A DNA stretch of 64,000 bases from an uncultured Brachyspira sp. (GCF_944390845.1 NZ_CALXRM010000004.1:1-64000); one strand, 5' to 3'; shown: positions 1 through 10,888, counted from the first letter of the stretch. Notes: a model not told the origin generated them from the sequence alone. Made by a program: numbers and translations.

Positions 1-94
1 TAATATTAAATTTTAAAGCCTGTGCTTTTTTATTTTTTACTTTATTAATAATTAATACTATCTTTTTTTTCTGTTGTTCATTATACTGTTTCAT

Positions 95-154
95 AGGTAT
101 TCCTTTGGGTTTATTTCTAGTAATTTAAATTATAAGGAATACCTTCTTTTTTTT
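95..154 (+). terminator. Inverted repeat with T-run, probable terminator of an upstream gene
   Basis: AGGTATTCCTT (95-105) is perfectly complementary to AAGGAATACCT (134-144), separated by a 28-base loop and followed by a T-rich run (147-154). The long loop is unusual for a Rho-independent terminator. It probably ends a plus-strand gene lying left of the window. Confidence 0.5.
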
Positions 155-265
155 AAACTAAAAGTGTGCAATATCTATGGCTCTTAAACAAAATTATGAA
201 CTAAATATTGTTTATTTTTTTATATAAAAATATATAATATAAAGTTTATTATAGAGGGTAAAAAT

Positions 266-1306
266 ATGTCTAATAATACAAATAACTCCAATAAAGATAA
301 TACTACATTTATATTGTATATTGTTGTATGTCTTCTCTCTTTGCTAGCATTAATTGCTATATATTTTTATTATACTAATTCAATAAAAAAATCAATAGAT
401 GACAGTATTGGAAAATTTGAAACAAATTCTCAAATACAATTAAGCAATTATTATGAGTTACTAAAAGAAACAATCACAAATGAAAGTTCAAGTAACAAAG
501 AGTTTATCAAAGATACATTAGAAGAAGCATTCAAACCTAACATTGATTTACTTAGAGAAACATTAAGAGACACTAAAGAGTTCGGAATAAATACTGTAAC
601 TTTCTGGCTAGCATTCTTATCATTAAGTATGATAATATTTACAATTTTAGGAATATACTCTAATAACAAATCAATAGAATTCAATAAAGAAAATATTAAA
701 TCAATGGAAGAAAAATTAGTAAGTATTGAAGAAGCTTCTAAAAAAATAACAATAGACATGTATGTATCAAAAGCTAGAAAAGAAGAAATTGATGAAGAAT
801 ATGATAAAGCAATAGATAGTTACAGTGAAATATTGAAATTAGATGAGGATAATTTAGATATTCTTAATTCCAGAGCATTATTATATAGTAAAAAGTATGA
901 AAATGAAAAGTATGATGAATATTTTAATAAATCAGTTGAAGATTATGATAAAATTATAAAAAATGATGATCATAATAATAAAGCACTACTAGGAAGAGCA
1001 TGGCTATATACTAAAAAATATGAATATAGTTTGGGTAAAAATGATGAAGTCTATGAATATTTTAATAAAGCCATAAAAGATTATGGTAATATTTCTAATG
1101 AAAAAGATAAACTTGATTCTATAGCTTGGCTATATTATATTAAATATGAACATACTACTTCTGATGATGATTATAATAAATCTATTAATTATTATAATTA
1201 TTTATTTAATTCCACAAGTAGCAATATAATAAATACTGATACATATAACAATATACTTAATAATATATTAAATTTATATAGATTAAAATATACTGAAAAT
1301 TTTTAA
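266..1306 (+). CDS. TPR-repeat membrane protein, 5' part of a split gene
   Basis: A 346-residue protein with two hydrophobic segments, about residues 16-38 and 110-132, separated by a polar stretch. A soluble C-terminal half (from about 165) contains tetratricopeptide-like helical pairs with recurring motifs of the type AIDSYSEILKLD and YFNKSVEDYDKII, so it probably binds other proteins at the membrane. A GAGGG ribosome site lies about 8 bases before the ATG. The last codons (YTENF-stop) are created by an intergenic repeat; TPR-like coding resumes in another frame at 1591. The ancestral protein was therefore longer. No specific function is recognised. Confidence 0.75.
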   Translation: MSNNTNNSNKDNTTFILYIVVCLLSLLALIAIYFYYTNSIKKSIDDSIGKFETNSQIQLSNYYELLKETITNESSSNKEFIKDTLEEAFKPNIDLLRETLRDTKEFGINTVTFWLAFLSLSMIIFTILGIYSNNKSIEFNKENIKSMEEKLVSIEEASKKITIDMYVSKARKEEIDEEYDKAIDSYSEILKLDEDNLDILNSRALLYSKKYENEKYDEYFNKSVEDYDKIIKNDDHNNKALLGRAWLYTKKYEYSLGKNDEVYEYFNKAIKDYGNISNEKDKLDSIAWLYYIKYEHTTSDDDYNKSINYYNYLFNSTSSNIINTDTYNNILNNILNLYRLKYTENF

Positions 1307-1606
1307 CTTTGTCATTTTTTTAGTCAACTTTTTCCCGCCGCATACGCTCTGCGGACTTCGTCAAAGTTGCTATATCCTCGACAGGCTTGGATACGCTTCG
1401 CGAAAGTGCAAGGTATAAAATTAGTACTAAATCATACTAAAATTGTTTTACATGTAATATAAACTATTAATTTAAGCTAAAATATAGCCCTTTTGCTTCT
1501 TTGTGGCAACAAAAGAAGTGGGGTTTGGGGCAAAGCCCCAAATATAAAACCAAAACATAAATTTATTTTTGACAAAGTATAATTGTTTAGGTATATATAG
1601 AAAATT
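1289..1606. repeat. MITE-like dispersed repeat, copy 1, inside the TPR gene
   Basis: This copy has short terminal inverted repeats, ACTTTGTCA (1306-1314) and TGACAAAGT (1570-1578), and related flanks (TATACTGAAAATT at the left, TATATAGAAAATT at the right). The interior is much more GC-rich than the surroundings and contains a GGGGCTTTGCCCC-type hairpin arm. Long internal stretches are the same as in the copy at 48197-48516. It encodes nothing convincing. Its position between two halves of one gene suggests it moved there. Confidence 0.7.
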
Positions 1607-2139
1607 ACACATTACTTAAAGATATTTTCAGTATCGATAAAATATTAGAAAATAGTATAAATCATAAAAAAACAAATATTGATACTAAATCGATTATTGA
1701 TAGTTGTGAAAAAATTATAAAAAGAAGTAATAATAATTCTGATATAAATAAAAATGCTTTATATATTATGTACTCTATGTGTTTAGTAAAATATAATGAT
1801 GAAAATGATGAGAATTATTTAGATAAAGCTATTCAATATGCAGAAAATGCTATACAGATTGATAATATAAATTTGGATACATTAAAAAATATATCTGCTC
1901 TTTATTGTTATAAATACAAATGTGCTAAAGGCATGAATTTATTTTATTTAGAAAAAGCAGAATCTTATTTATCAAAATTAGTAAATTTCTCAAAAGATAA
2001 AGAAATGATAAAGAATAATTCTAAATACTTATCCTGTATATATAAAGAATATTATAAAAATGGCGGAAAAAATATTAATAAAATATTTGATATTTCAGAA
2101 AATGAATGCAAAAATTTAGCTGACAAATACAATAAATAA
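1591..2139 (+). pseudogene. 3' fragment of the TPR gene separated by the repeat
   Basis: From 1591 an open frame without its own start reads into the ATG at 1768 and on to 2139. It continues with the same TPR-like, Asn/Lys/Tyr-rich helical pattern as the gene ending at 1306 (for example NYLDKAIQYAENAIQID). It lies in a different frame from the upstream half, so the two cannot be translated as one protein. A shortened product from the internal ATG at 1768 (123 residues) is possible but has no clear ribosome site. Best read as a decayed remnant. Confidence 0.6.
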
Positions 2140-2200
2140 CAATCCAAATGATATATTGAGTTTCTGGTTTGCTTTTTTATATATAAAATTGGAGTAAAAA

Positions 2201-3494
2201 ATGGAGAAGAAATTAAGCAAAGATCAATTAGAATTACTTTATAATACATTAGAAGAAATATATAATCATAAAATACGTAGAGAAGATGGATTGAAAAAAT
2301 TAGTAAATGATATAGGAATTTATAAAAAAAATTATTATATATGTTTATACTATGCTTTTTGTGGAATGAAGGAAGGCGAATTATTTACGATGTTTGTTGC
2401 CAATGCATTTATATATTTTTTTCTTGATAAGATTGCAAAAAATAATAATCCAACTGATATAAAAAACTCTTTAGAGTCCATTAAAAAACATATTAAATAT
2501 AGATATGATAATTATAATAAAATTCCAAAGTCATTACTTACAATATGTAATAAAATATCAAAAGAAAAAAATATAGATATAAATTTTAATGATTTAGAAT
2601 ATAATTCAGAAAAAGATATAGATAATAATTATATAAATGATAAATCAGATAACTCCTATACAAAAAATGATTTTCTTAATGAAGTTTTTATATCCGAAGA
2701 AAAATACAATACTATTTGCAATTTATTAAATAGAAAGAAGAATATTATTTTTCAAGGCTCACCGGGAGTGGGAAAACTTTTATGGCTAAAAAACTTGCCT
2801 ATTCAATTATAGGTGAAGCTGATGATAATAAAATAAAAATGGTTCAGTTTCATGAAAGTTATTCTTATGAAGATTTTATTATTGGATACAAACCTAATGA
2901 TAAAAACTTTGAATTAAAAAACGGTGTGTTTTATGATTTTTGTCAGAAAGCTGCCTCAGATATGGATAATGATTATTTCTTTATAATAGATGAGATTAAC
3001 CGAGGAAACATTTCTAAAATTTTCGGTGAGCTTTTAATGCTTATAGAATCGGATAACAGATTGCAGAAATTATACTCTCTTACAATAATGAAAGTTTTAC
3101 AGTGCCTAATAATTTATATATTATTGGTATGATGAATACTGCTGACAGAAGTATTGCTGTTATTGATTATGCATTACGAAGAAGATTTTGTTTTATAGAT
3201 ATTGAGCCAGCTTTTGAAAATGAAAAATTTAAAAACTATTTAAAAAATCAAAATGTAAATGATAAGCTTATAGATAAAATAATTAAAAAATTTACTGATC
3301 TGAATAATATTATAAAAAGCGACAGAACTCTAGGTAAAGGCTACACTATAGGACATAGTTATTTTTGCGATAAATTAGATGATAAAGAATACAAAAATAT
3401 TATAGAATATGAGATAGCTCCTACATTAAGAGAGTATTGGTTTGATAATGAGGAGAAAGCAGAAAAGGAAATAAAGAAGTTATTGGAAATATAA
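2201..3494 (+). pseudogene. mcrB: McrB-like GTPase subunit of a modification-dependent restriction system, frameshifted
   Basis: Three overlapping frames together encode an McrB-type AAA+ protein. An N-terminal target-recognition-like region is followed by Walker A (GSPGVGK, near 2760-2776), Walker B with the McrB signature ([14 protein letters not shown], near 2990-3030) and the MNTADRS sensor motif (near 3132). One A appears lost from the A run at 2773-2776, and a second single-base shift lies near 3060. Both split the ATPase core, so an active subunit is unlikely. McrB and McrC together cleave modified-cytosine DNA; mcrC follows directly and is also damaged. Family assignment is strong; decay is read from the sequence. 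Confidence 0.85.
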
Positions 3495-3552
3495 AATTTG
3501 TTATATTAAATCATAATTATAATTTTTGATGAGTAAAATTGCAGTTTTTTTG

Positions 3553-3661
3553 GTTCTCGCCGAAGGCGGGCTGTGCCTTATACCAATACCGAAAGGTACC
3601 TTGCCGCAGGCACGCAGAGCGTCGGTAAAAGAACTGGGGATTTGGGGGCTAGTCCCCAAAA
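3553..3661. repeat. GC-rich dispersed repeat between mcrB and mcrC
   Basis: A GC-rich island in an AT-rich context. It contains hairpin arms CGCCGAAGGCGGGC and TTTGGGGGCTAGTCCCCAAA, and the string GGTAAAAGAACTGGGG, whose reverse complement occurs at about 47242-47260 inside another repeat copy. It therefore belongs to the same mosaic repeat family as 1289-1606, 47137-47345 and 48197-48516. It has no coding potential. Confidence 0.6.
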
Positions 3662-3677
3662 ATAATAATATAAAATT

Positions 3678-4740
3678 ATGAATAATATAAAAATACCTAT
3701 TAAAAATATATACTACATGCTTTCTTATGCTTGGAATGTTTGGAATATCATTGATGAAAAATAATGAAGATAATGATAAAAAAGAAATTTTCGGAGATGA
3801 AAAGTTTGATAATATTTATAATGTTATGGCTTATATTCTCAATATGTTTTTAGATAAATTAATTAAAAGAGGTTTTTATAAAGGATATATAACTTTAGAA
3901 GAAGATTTATCTGTATTAAAAGGAAAAATTAACTTTTCTAAATCTATAAAAAGAAATACTATCAATTATAAAAAATTGGTATGCAGTTATAATATTCTAT
4001 CTAATGATATACTTTTTAATCAAATAATAAAATCCACTTTAAACAAACTTATAAATTATAAAAATATAGATAATGATATTCTTGATAAACTAATAAGATT
4101 AAATCATTACTTTATAAAAATAAAAAATATAAATGTTAATAACGCCACTTTCAAATCATTAAAGTACAATAGAAATAATATGCATTATAAAATTATAATT
4201 AATATTTGCAAATTCATACATAAACATTTAATAGTTAATAAAAATAGTGATGAATATTCCTTTATTGATTTTAACGAAGAAAAAAGAATGCATATACTTT
4301 ATGAGAAATTTGTTTTAAACTTTTATAAAATGCATTTTAGAAATAATAAAAATATAAAAGTAAAAAATAAATCTATTAGGTGGCAGATAAATAATAATGA
4401 ATATATACCTATAATGAAAACTGATATCATGATTTATAATAAAGAAAAATGTTTAATAATAGATACAAAATTTTATAAAAATATATTAATAAAAAATAAT
4501 GATAAGATTTCAATAAGAAGCCAGCATTTATATCAAATGTTTTCTTATATGAGTAATGTCAATAAAAAATTTAAAACTATAAAAGGTGTTTTACTTTATC
4601 CTTTATGCTCTGATAATATTAATAAAGAATATAAAATACAAGATAAATATTTTGCTGTTAATACAATAAATTTAAACTCTGATTTTAAAGAAATTAAAAA
4701 TAAATTAATAGAACTAATAAATGATTTTTTAATGGAATAA
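3678..4740 (+). pseudogene. mcrC: McrC-like nuclease subunit, frameshifted near its N-terminus
   Basis: Translation from the ATG at 3678 gives a typical McrC beginning (IPIKNIYYMLSYAW), then stops after 29 codons. The remaining 337-residue frame opens at 3727. A single-base change in the A run at 3757-3761 reconciles them. The C-terminal part holds the PD-(D/E)XK nuclease pattern (KTDIMIY...DTKFY), which supplies DNA cleavage in McrBC. With mcrB also broken the system is probably dead. A reversible homopolymer frameshift or a sequencing error in one A run could explain this shift alone, but hardly all three lesions in the locus. Confidence 0.75.
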
Positions 4741-4813
4741 TTTTACTGCAAAATAAAATACATTGTTAAATATTGTAATTATTATAATATTATATAGTAA
4801 AGAATAGTAAGAA

Positions 4814-5407
4814 ATGAAAGATTTTTTTGAAAGCTGTAAAAATGGAGATTTAAACATATTTAACAAATATATTAATGAAGGAATTAATATAAATTCATTC
4901 GATAAAGAAGGATTTAGTCCTTTAATGCTTGCCTCAATATTTAACAGAATTGATATAGCAAAAGAATTAATAAAAAATAATGCTGATGTAAATTTGATTA
5001 ATAATGAAAATTGGACTGCTTTAATATTTGCCTCATTTTACGGACATTATAATATAGCAGAACTTTTATTAAAAAATAATGCCGATTTGAATATAAAAAA
5101 CAAACAAGGCTTTGATGCTTTGCTTGTAGCAATATTTTATAAAAGAACTGATATTATAAAACTTCTTATAGATTATAATGTAAATATTAATGATACAAAT
5201 AATAATGGAACTACTGCTTTAATGTATGCTGCCTTAATGCTCAAAGAAAATATTATAAAAGAGCTTTTAAAGCATAATGCTGATACTAATAAAAAAGATA
5301 ATAACGGCGACGATGTTTATACATATTTAAAAAGCAATGATTATGATTCTAATAATACAAAAATAATAAATAATATATGCCGCATATTAAAAAAATATTC
5401 AAATTAG
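4814..5407 (+). CDS. Ankyrin-repeat protein
   Basis: A 197-residue protein made almost entirely of about five ankyrin repeats (recurring DKEGFSPLMLASI, NENWTALIFASFYGH and NNGTTALMYAAL units, each followed by ELLKNNADVN-like helices). There is no signal peptide or membrane segment, so it is probably a cytoplasmic protein-binding scaffold. It follows the decayed mcrBC locus by 73 bases on the same strand, which need not imply a functional link. Ankyrin proteins recur elsewhere in this window (44219-45325 and 58520-59956). Confidence 0.8.
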   Translation: MKDFFESCKNGDLNIFNKYINEGININSFDKEGFSPLMLASIFNRIDIAKELIKNNADVNLINNENWTALIFASFYGHYNIAELLLKNNADLNIKNKQGFDALLVAIFYKRTDIIKLLIDYNVNINDTNNNGTTALMYAALMLKENIIKELLKHNADTNKKDNNGDDVYTYLKSNDYDSNNTKIINNICRILKKYSN

Positions 5408-5734
5408 ATTGTATATAATTAATATTTTATTTTTAAAAGTATTAAATTGATAAATAAAATATTTCTTATTGTAAAATACTTCTAATAACTTACATATTTA
5501 TGAATCAGCAAAACTTCCTAAAATAATCATATTTGTTTAAAATCTATTCACATAAACATGACTAAATGCATGTATAATAGAAATATGTTTTTTAATATAT
5601 TCACCCCGCCCACCCGCCCCTAAATTAATATATTTTGTTTGTAATTATATTTTTTTAATATATAATGCTTAGACACTAAAATCCGTTAATTTAAGAAGTT
5701 AATAAAAAATAAAACACAATAGTAAAGTTTCCCC
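5408..5734. other. Intergenic region with a C-rich motif
   Basis: AT-rich spacer without a credible ORF. It contains the C-rich string CACCCCGCCCACC (from about 5602), which recurs at 12157-12169, also in a spacer between plus-strand genes. The upstream signals for the next gene are weak, with no clear purine-rich ribosome site before 5735. Confidence 0.5.
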
Positions 5735-7462
5735 ATGCAGAATTATAATATATGTATAATAACAGATATAGGAACAATATATGGGTTTGGACATATTACC
5801 CGTATGAAGTTCATAGCGAATAGATTAAAAGATAATTACAATTTTGTATTTTCTTCTATAAATAATAACAGTGATATATTTAAAGACAGCAGTATAAAAA
5901 CTTGTAAATATAATGAAATAAAGAAATTAAATCCATATTTGATAATAGTGGACAGCAGAGAAGTAGAACCTAAATTCATAAAGGAATTAAAAACTATAAG
6001 CAATGTTATAATAATAGACAGTGTAGGAAATGAAAGAGCATTTGCTGATATAGTTATAGAAATGCTTCCTAATATAGATAACTCAAAAGAAGTTAATATT
6101 AAGCCTTTTATAGCTACTATATTAAATTCAAATATAAAGCCTAAATACGATAAAAATGCCCCAGTGCTTTTATACTTAGGATTTAATAATGAATTAAAAA
6201 AGAAAGCCATTGATATTATAAGACAAATAGAAGATAAAAATTTCGTATTGATAGACACAGAAAAAGAAAGCGAATATAAAAATATAAGCTATAAAAATTT
6301 CAGTCCTGATATATTTATAACTCCATACAGTGCTGTAATAACATATTTTGGACTTACCGCTTTTGAATGTATAGAGGCTTCAATACCTACTATAGTGCTT
6401 TCTCCTACAAAATATCATGATGATTTAGCCAAAAGCCAAAAAGAATTATTCTTTAATTTGGGATTCTTTGAAAAAGTTAACATTGATGAAGCAGCAGTAA
6501 AATTAAAAGAATTTTTATTCAATAAAGAAATACAAGAGAAATACACAGAAAACGGGAAATCAATAAATACAGAAAAATCTTTAGAAAGAATAAAAACTAT
6601 AATAGATAATATAAAAGATTTTAAAGATATAAAATGTCCTTTTTGCAGCAGCCATGATATAGAAATGAAAAATAGAAATATAGAATCTAATTTGTATAAG
6701 TGTAAGAAATGCAATACATTATTTAGAAAATATTTCCTTCCTCCTTTTACAGATTATTCATCAAAATATTTTGTTGAAGATTATAAAAATCAATATGGAA
6801 AAACTTATGAGGAAGACAGTCAGAATTTATCCGCTTTAGCAAAAAGGCGTTTGGAAAAGATAAAGAAAATAAAACCAAATGGAAAAATTCTTGATATAGG
6901 AAGTGCAATGGGCTTCTTCTTGAATGAGGCCAGAGAATATGGTTATGAAACCGAAGGCATAGAAATAAGTGAATATGCCTCAAATTATTGCATTAATACT
7001 TTGAAACTAAATGTACATAATTGCTCTTTACTAGATTTTGAATATAAAGAAAAAGAATATGATATAATTACCGCTTGGTATGTTGTAGAACATGTATATA
7101 ATTTTGAATCTATTTTGGATAAGATACTTTTCTCTCTAAAAGATGACGGCATACTAGCATTTGCCACACCTAATGGAAACGGACTCAGCGGAAAATATAA
7201 TAAAAACTACTTCTCTATAGTACCTACAGATCATGCTTTTGAGGCTAATCCAAAATCATTAGATATACTTATGTCTAAACACTCTCTAAAATGTATTGAT
7301 TTGGAAAATCAAAGTGTTTATTATAACAGATTCTGTGATATATTTAATTTAAATTTCATTAGAAAAAACAATCTTTTATTAAAAATATATAATTCCACTG
7401 CTAAAAAGAAAAATTTGGGTGATACATTTGAGTGCATATATGCAAATACAAAAATTAAGTAA
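5735..7462 (+). CDS. PseG-like nucleotide-sugar hydrolase/zinc-ribbon/methyltransferase fusion
   Basis: A 575-residue protein in three parts. Residues 1-290 resemble PseG/SpsG-type UDP-sugar hydrolases of the GT-B fold (GFGHITRMK near the N-terminus; the central acceptor region ends in a PT-rich loop). Residues about 299-325 form a zinc ribbon (CPFC...CKKC). Residues 370-575 are a class I SAM-dependent methyltransferase with motif I ILDIGSAMGFF near residue 384. PseG acts in pseudaminic-acid synthesis, which often decorates flagellins; here the fused methyltransferase suggests a modified sugar. No other pse genes are nearby, so the substrate is unknown. Domain families are fairly sure; the reaction is inferred. 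Confidence 0.75.
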   Translation: MQNYNICIITDIGTIYGFGHITRMKFIANRLKDNYNFVFSSINNNSDIFKDSSIKTCKYNEIKKLNPYLIIVDSREVEPKFIKELKTISNVIIIDSVGNERAFADIVIEMLPNIDNSKEVNIKPFIATILNSNIKPKYDKNAPVLLYLGFNNELKKKAIDIIRQIEDKNFVLIDTEKESEYKNISYKNFSPDIFITPYSAVITYFGLTAFECIEASIPTIVLSPTKYHDDLAKSQKELFFNLGFFEKVNIDEAAVKLKEFLFNKEIQEKYTENGKSINTEKSLERIKTIIDNIKDFKDIKCPFCSSHDIEMKNRNIESNLYKCKKCNTLFRKYFLPPFTDYSSKYFVEDYKNQYGKTYEEDSQNLSALAKRRLEKIKKIKPNGKILDIGSAMGFFLNEAREYGYETEGIEISEYASNYCINTLKLNVHNCSLLDFEYKEKEYDIITAWYVVEHVYNFESILDKILFSLKDDGILAFATPNGNGLSGKYNKNYFSIVPTDHAFEANPKSLDILMSKHSLKCIDLENQSVYYNRFCDIFNLNFIRKNNLLLKIYNSTAKKKNLGDTFECIYANTKIK

Positions 7463-7568
7463 AATTAATGTATAATTTTGTATTATAATACAAATAAATC
7501 ATTAAAAAATATTTACAATAATCAATTTTTAGCTATAATTGTAATATATACATTGTTAGGGATAAATT

Positions 7569-9422
7569 ATGAAAATGCACAATAGTTTAAGTTTTAAAAT
7601 TACTGCCATGATAAACTTATCTATAATTATAATGGTAGCCATACTTTTAATAATATCAATAAAAATTGCAAGCGATGCATTAATTGATACTAGATTTGAA
7701 GGCTTTGACAATATGCTTTCAAGCTATACATCATTATTTGATACTTGGATTGATGACCAAAAAATGCTTATAGATACTTATAGTTTGCATCCGGATGTTT
7801 ATAGCTTAATACAAAATAGAACAGAAGAAAATTTAGACAGAGCATATAACTCTATATCTAAATATGTTAATAATAATGATTATATAATCAATATGGGAAT
7901 ATGCGATACCAGAGGAATATGTATAATAGATTCAAGCCTTAATGATAATTTGGTAGGAAAAGATATATTAGCAATTCACCCAGAAGCAGCACAAAAAATG
8001 AAAAATGATAATAATAAAGTTACTTTCTCTGAGAAAATAACTAAATCAATAGCTAAAGGTGTATGGGCTATATTTGCATGCACTGGCATAAAAGATTCTA
8101 ATGGTAATTTATTAGGATATTTATATGTAATGTATGACTGGACAAAAGTTAATACATTATATTTCAGCAATATAGAATTATCAAAAGATATAAATATATT
8201 TGCTATAGATAAAAATTTAACTATTATGATTCATAGTGATATAGACAGACTTGGAATGACTACAAGCGACAACTATAAAAATAATTTCCAACAAGGAAGC
8301 GGTATAGACCATTATATTTCCGGATCAGATACAGGTTCTCAGAAAAGAGTATCTATATTTACAAAACTGCAATCTTCTCCTTGGCTATTAATCATAAGTA
8401 TGGTTGAAAGTCAAATATATACTAGAAGCAGACTTTTGGGTATTGTTATATTTATAATAGGTACTATATCTACATTATTAATTTCAATTTATGTATATTT
8501 CTTTATAAAAAGTGTAATGAAAAGATTAACTCATATATCTGTAGAAGCTAAGGATATAGAAAATGGTATCTTATCATACAATGGATCTAAAATAAAACTT
8601 TCAAATGATGAACTTGGAATGTTATCGAATTCATTTGACGCTATGAGAGAAAAACTTACAGAGATAATAACAAAAGTAAAAGATGAACTTGAAGATATAA
8701 AAGAATTAACAGAAAATTTAGTAAACGGAAATAATAATCTATCAAGAAGAACAGAAGAACAAGCATCAAGTTTGCAGGAAACAGCAAGCTCTATGGAAGA
8801 GATGGCCTCTACAATAAAATCATCGACTGATAATGCTATTGTAGGAAATAATATGATGTTGGAATCAAAAGAATCAATAGAAAAGGCAGGAAATATAGTA
8901 TTAGAAACTACAAATAATATAGGTGAAGTTAATGAAGCCAGTGAAAAAATAAAAAATATAACAAAAATCATAGAAGATATAGCTTTCCAAACAAATATAT
9001 TAGCTTTGAATGCCTCAGTAGAAGCAGCAAGAGCTGGAGATCAAGGAAGAGGTTTTGCAGTTGTAGCGAGCGAGGTAAGAAATCTAGCACAAAATACTCA
9101 ATCATCAATAAAAGATATTACAGAACTTGTTAATAATACTTATGAAAGTATAGTAAAAGCCACAAACAGTGCCTCAGAATCTCAAAATATATTTAATGAA
9201 TTAAAAGAAAAAATAGATGAAACTTCAAAAATAATGCAGGAAATACGTGAAACTGCTATGGAACAGCAATCTGGTGTTGATCAGGTTAATATTGCAATAG
9301 CTAAAATAGATGATGCTACCAATCAAAATGCTGTTTTAGTAGAAGATTCCAATAGAACTTCAAATGAAGTTTTAGAAAAAATAAAACTGCTTGAAAATAC
9401 TATAAGTTTCTTCAAACTATAA
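7569..9422 (+). CDS. Methyl-accepting chemotaxis protein with periplasmic Cache-type sensor
   Basis: A 617-residue chemoreceptor. A first membrane segment at about 13-34 is followed by an extracytoplasmic dCache-like domain, a second membrane segment near 289-311, a HAMP region, and a cytoplasmic signalling domain. The conserved hairpin tip ([20 protein letters not shown], near residues 471-490) is intact, so it should bind CheA/CheW. There is no C-terminal CheR-tether pentapeptide. The ribosome site TTAGGG precedes the ATG. A close paralogue starts at 61927. The ligand is not predictable from sequence. Confidence 0.92.
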   Translation: MKMHNSLSFKITAMINLSIIIMVAILLIISIKIASDALIDTRFEGFDNMLSSYTSLFDTWIDDQKMLIDTYSLHPDVYSLIQNRTEENLDRAYNSISKYVNNNDYIINMGICDTRGICIIDSSLNDNLVGKDILAIHPEAAQKMKNDNNKVTFSEKITKSIAKGVWAIFACTGIKDSNGNLLGYLYVMYDWTKVNTLYFSNIELSKDINIFAIDKNLTIMIHSDIDRLGMTTSDNYKNNFQQGSGIDHYISGSDTGSQKRVSIFTKLQSSPWLLIISMVESQIYTRSRLLGIVIFIIGTISTLLISIYVYFFIKSVMKRLTHISVEAKDIENGILSYNGSKIKLSNDELGMLSNSFDAMREKLTEIITKVKDELEDIKELTENLVNGNNNLSRRTEEQASSLQETASSMEEMASTIKSSTDNAIVGNNMMLESKESIEKAGNIVLETTNNIGEVNEASEKIKNITKIIEDIAFQTNILALNASVEAARAGDQGRGFAVVASEVRNLAQNTQSSIKDITELVNNTYESIVKATNSASESQNIFNELKEKIDETSKIMQEIRETAMEQQSGVDQVNIAIAKIDDATNQNAVLVEDSNRTSNEVLEKIKLLENTISFFKL

Positions 9423-9639
9423 GATAAATAAAGATTTTTAATTAAAATTATTAATTTTTTATTACAAATATCACAATATATACTAAATAAGTAATATATA
9501 ATTTGTAAAAATGCAGTATTAATATTTACAATAGGATAATTATATTTTACGAATTTTATTATGAATTTGTTATAAACATGTTATGTTAATAAATTTAACA
9601 TAGCAACAACAAATAATAAGGATTCAAGGAAAAGTAATC

Positions 9640-10254
9640 ATGAAAAAAATAATTTTAATTATGTCTTTAAGTTTTATATCTATAGTGGCATGTAAAAGTG
9701 CTCCTGTAGCCACTGGCCCAGAAAACAGCAGCGGTTTTAAAACAACTGAAGCTAATAATCAAAATTCTAAAGGATTAAATTTACCAGATGGTGCCACAGT
9801 TAGAGAAACTCCAAGAGGTAAAGTATTAGTACTTCATGATCCTAAATCCAAAACAGATGTGGGTAAAGGTAGCGGAAATTATGAGGTAAAATTCGGTTTT
9901 GACAACACAATAGAAATAGGCAGCTATAAAGAAGCTTATAATTTAGTCTATCAAATATTAAAAAATAATCCTGATATTAGAATAATGGTTGAAGGAAATT
10001 CTAGTAAAGAAGGCCCTGCACCTTATAATTATCAATTGTCAAAAAGAAGATCTGATACAAGTTTTAATTACATAATAAAACTAGGTGCTGAAAACAGTAA
10101 ATTATTAAAAAGTGCTTTTGGAGAGGCTTTACCAGAATACCCTACTCTAAAAGAAAATAGAAGAAGCGAATTCATTATCATAATGACTGAAAATGATTTG
10201 AAAAAATATAACGATTTTGCTAAAACTGTCGACATTAACAAAGAAACAAAATAA
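9640..10254 (+). CDS. OmpA-like lipoprotein
   Basis: A 204-residue predicted lipoprotein. The signal peptide ends in a lipobox (SIVAC, Cys18), followed by a low-complexity linker and a C-terminal OmpA/MotB-type peptidoglycan-binding fold. The recognisable part (MVEGNSSKEG...NYQLSKRRSD) matches the usual helix pattern, but the classic GHTD is altered to EGNS, so peptidoglycan affinity may be reduced. A paralogue follows 21 bases downstream; the two are probably co-transcribed and end at the terminator at 10889. It likely links the outer membrane or periplasm to the cell wall. Confidence 0.8.
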   Translation: MKKIILIMSLSFISIVACKSAPVATGPENSSGFKTTEANNQNSKGLNLPDGATVRETPRGKVLVLHDPKSKTDVGKGSGNYEVKFGFDNTIEIGSYKEAYNLVYQILKNNPDIRIMVEGNSSKEGPAPYNYQLSKRRSDTSFNYIIKLGAENSKLLKSAFGEALPEYPTLKENRRSEFIIIMTENDLKKYNDFAKTVDINKETK

Positions 10255-10275
10255 TGTCGAGGATTTTGCAAAATA

Positions 10276-10863
10276 ATGAAGAAAATTTTATTTATTTTTA
10301 GTTTAGTGATCTTTGTCATAGCATGTAAGAGTACACCTGAAAGTACTACTCCGGAAGATGTTGTTATAGCAGATGAGCCTGTTGCTCAAGAAGAAGAAAC
10401 AGTACAAGAACTTTATTTACCTGCTGATTGTTCTATTAGAGAAACTGACAGAGGTAGAATATTAGAAACTAATCCGAAAATTGTATTCAAATTTGTAGAA
10501 ACAAATATGCCTGCAACTGCTGATATGTCATTTGCTCAGGTGATAGAGTTTTTGGATAAAAATCCTAATGCAAGTATTGTTTTAGAAGCTCATACAAGTA
10601 ACAAAGGAAGAGCTTATCCATACAATTACAACTTATCTGTTATTAGAGCTAGAAACGGTAAAGCATATCTTTTATCTAAAGGTATAGCTACTGAAAGAGT
10701 TATAGAAAGCCCTCTTGGTGAAGCTTTACCTGAATACTCTACTCAAGATGCTCTAAGAAGATACGAGTTTGTCATAATAGAAAATGATGAAGATATGACA
10801 AAATATAACACATATATTTCTCAATTAGATGTTAGACAAGAAAGTACATATCAGGGAAATTAA
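10276..10863 (+). CDS. OmpA-like lipoprotein, paralogue of the preceding gene
   Basis: A 195-residue lipoprotein with lipobox VIAC near residue 17, an acidic linker (EDVVIADEP, EEETVQ), and an OmpA-like domain (VLEAHTSNKG...NYNLSVIRARNGKAYLLSKG). It is similar in order and length to the gene just upstream, including the shared GEALPEY string near the C-terminus, so the pair arose by tandem duplication. A strong terminator follows 26 bases after the stop. Expected to be periplasmic and cell-wall associated. Confidence 0.8.
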   Translation: MKKILFIFSLVIFVIACKSTPESTTPEDVVIADEPVAQEEETVQELYLPADCSIRETDRGRILETNPKIVFKFVETNMPATADMSFAQVIEFLDKNPNASIVLEAHTSNKGRAYPYNYNLSVIRARNGKAYLLSKGIATERVIESPLGEALPEYSTQDALRRYEFVIIENDEDMTKYNTYISQLDVRQESTYQGN

Positions 10864-10888
10864 TTTTATTTCTAAAAAACAGAAAACA

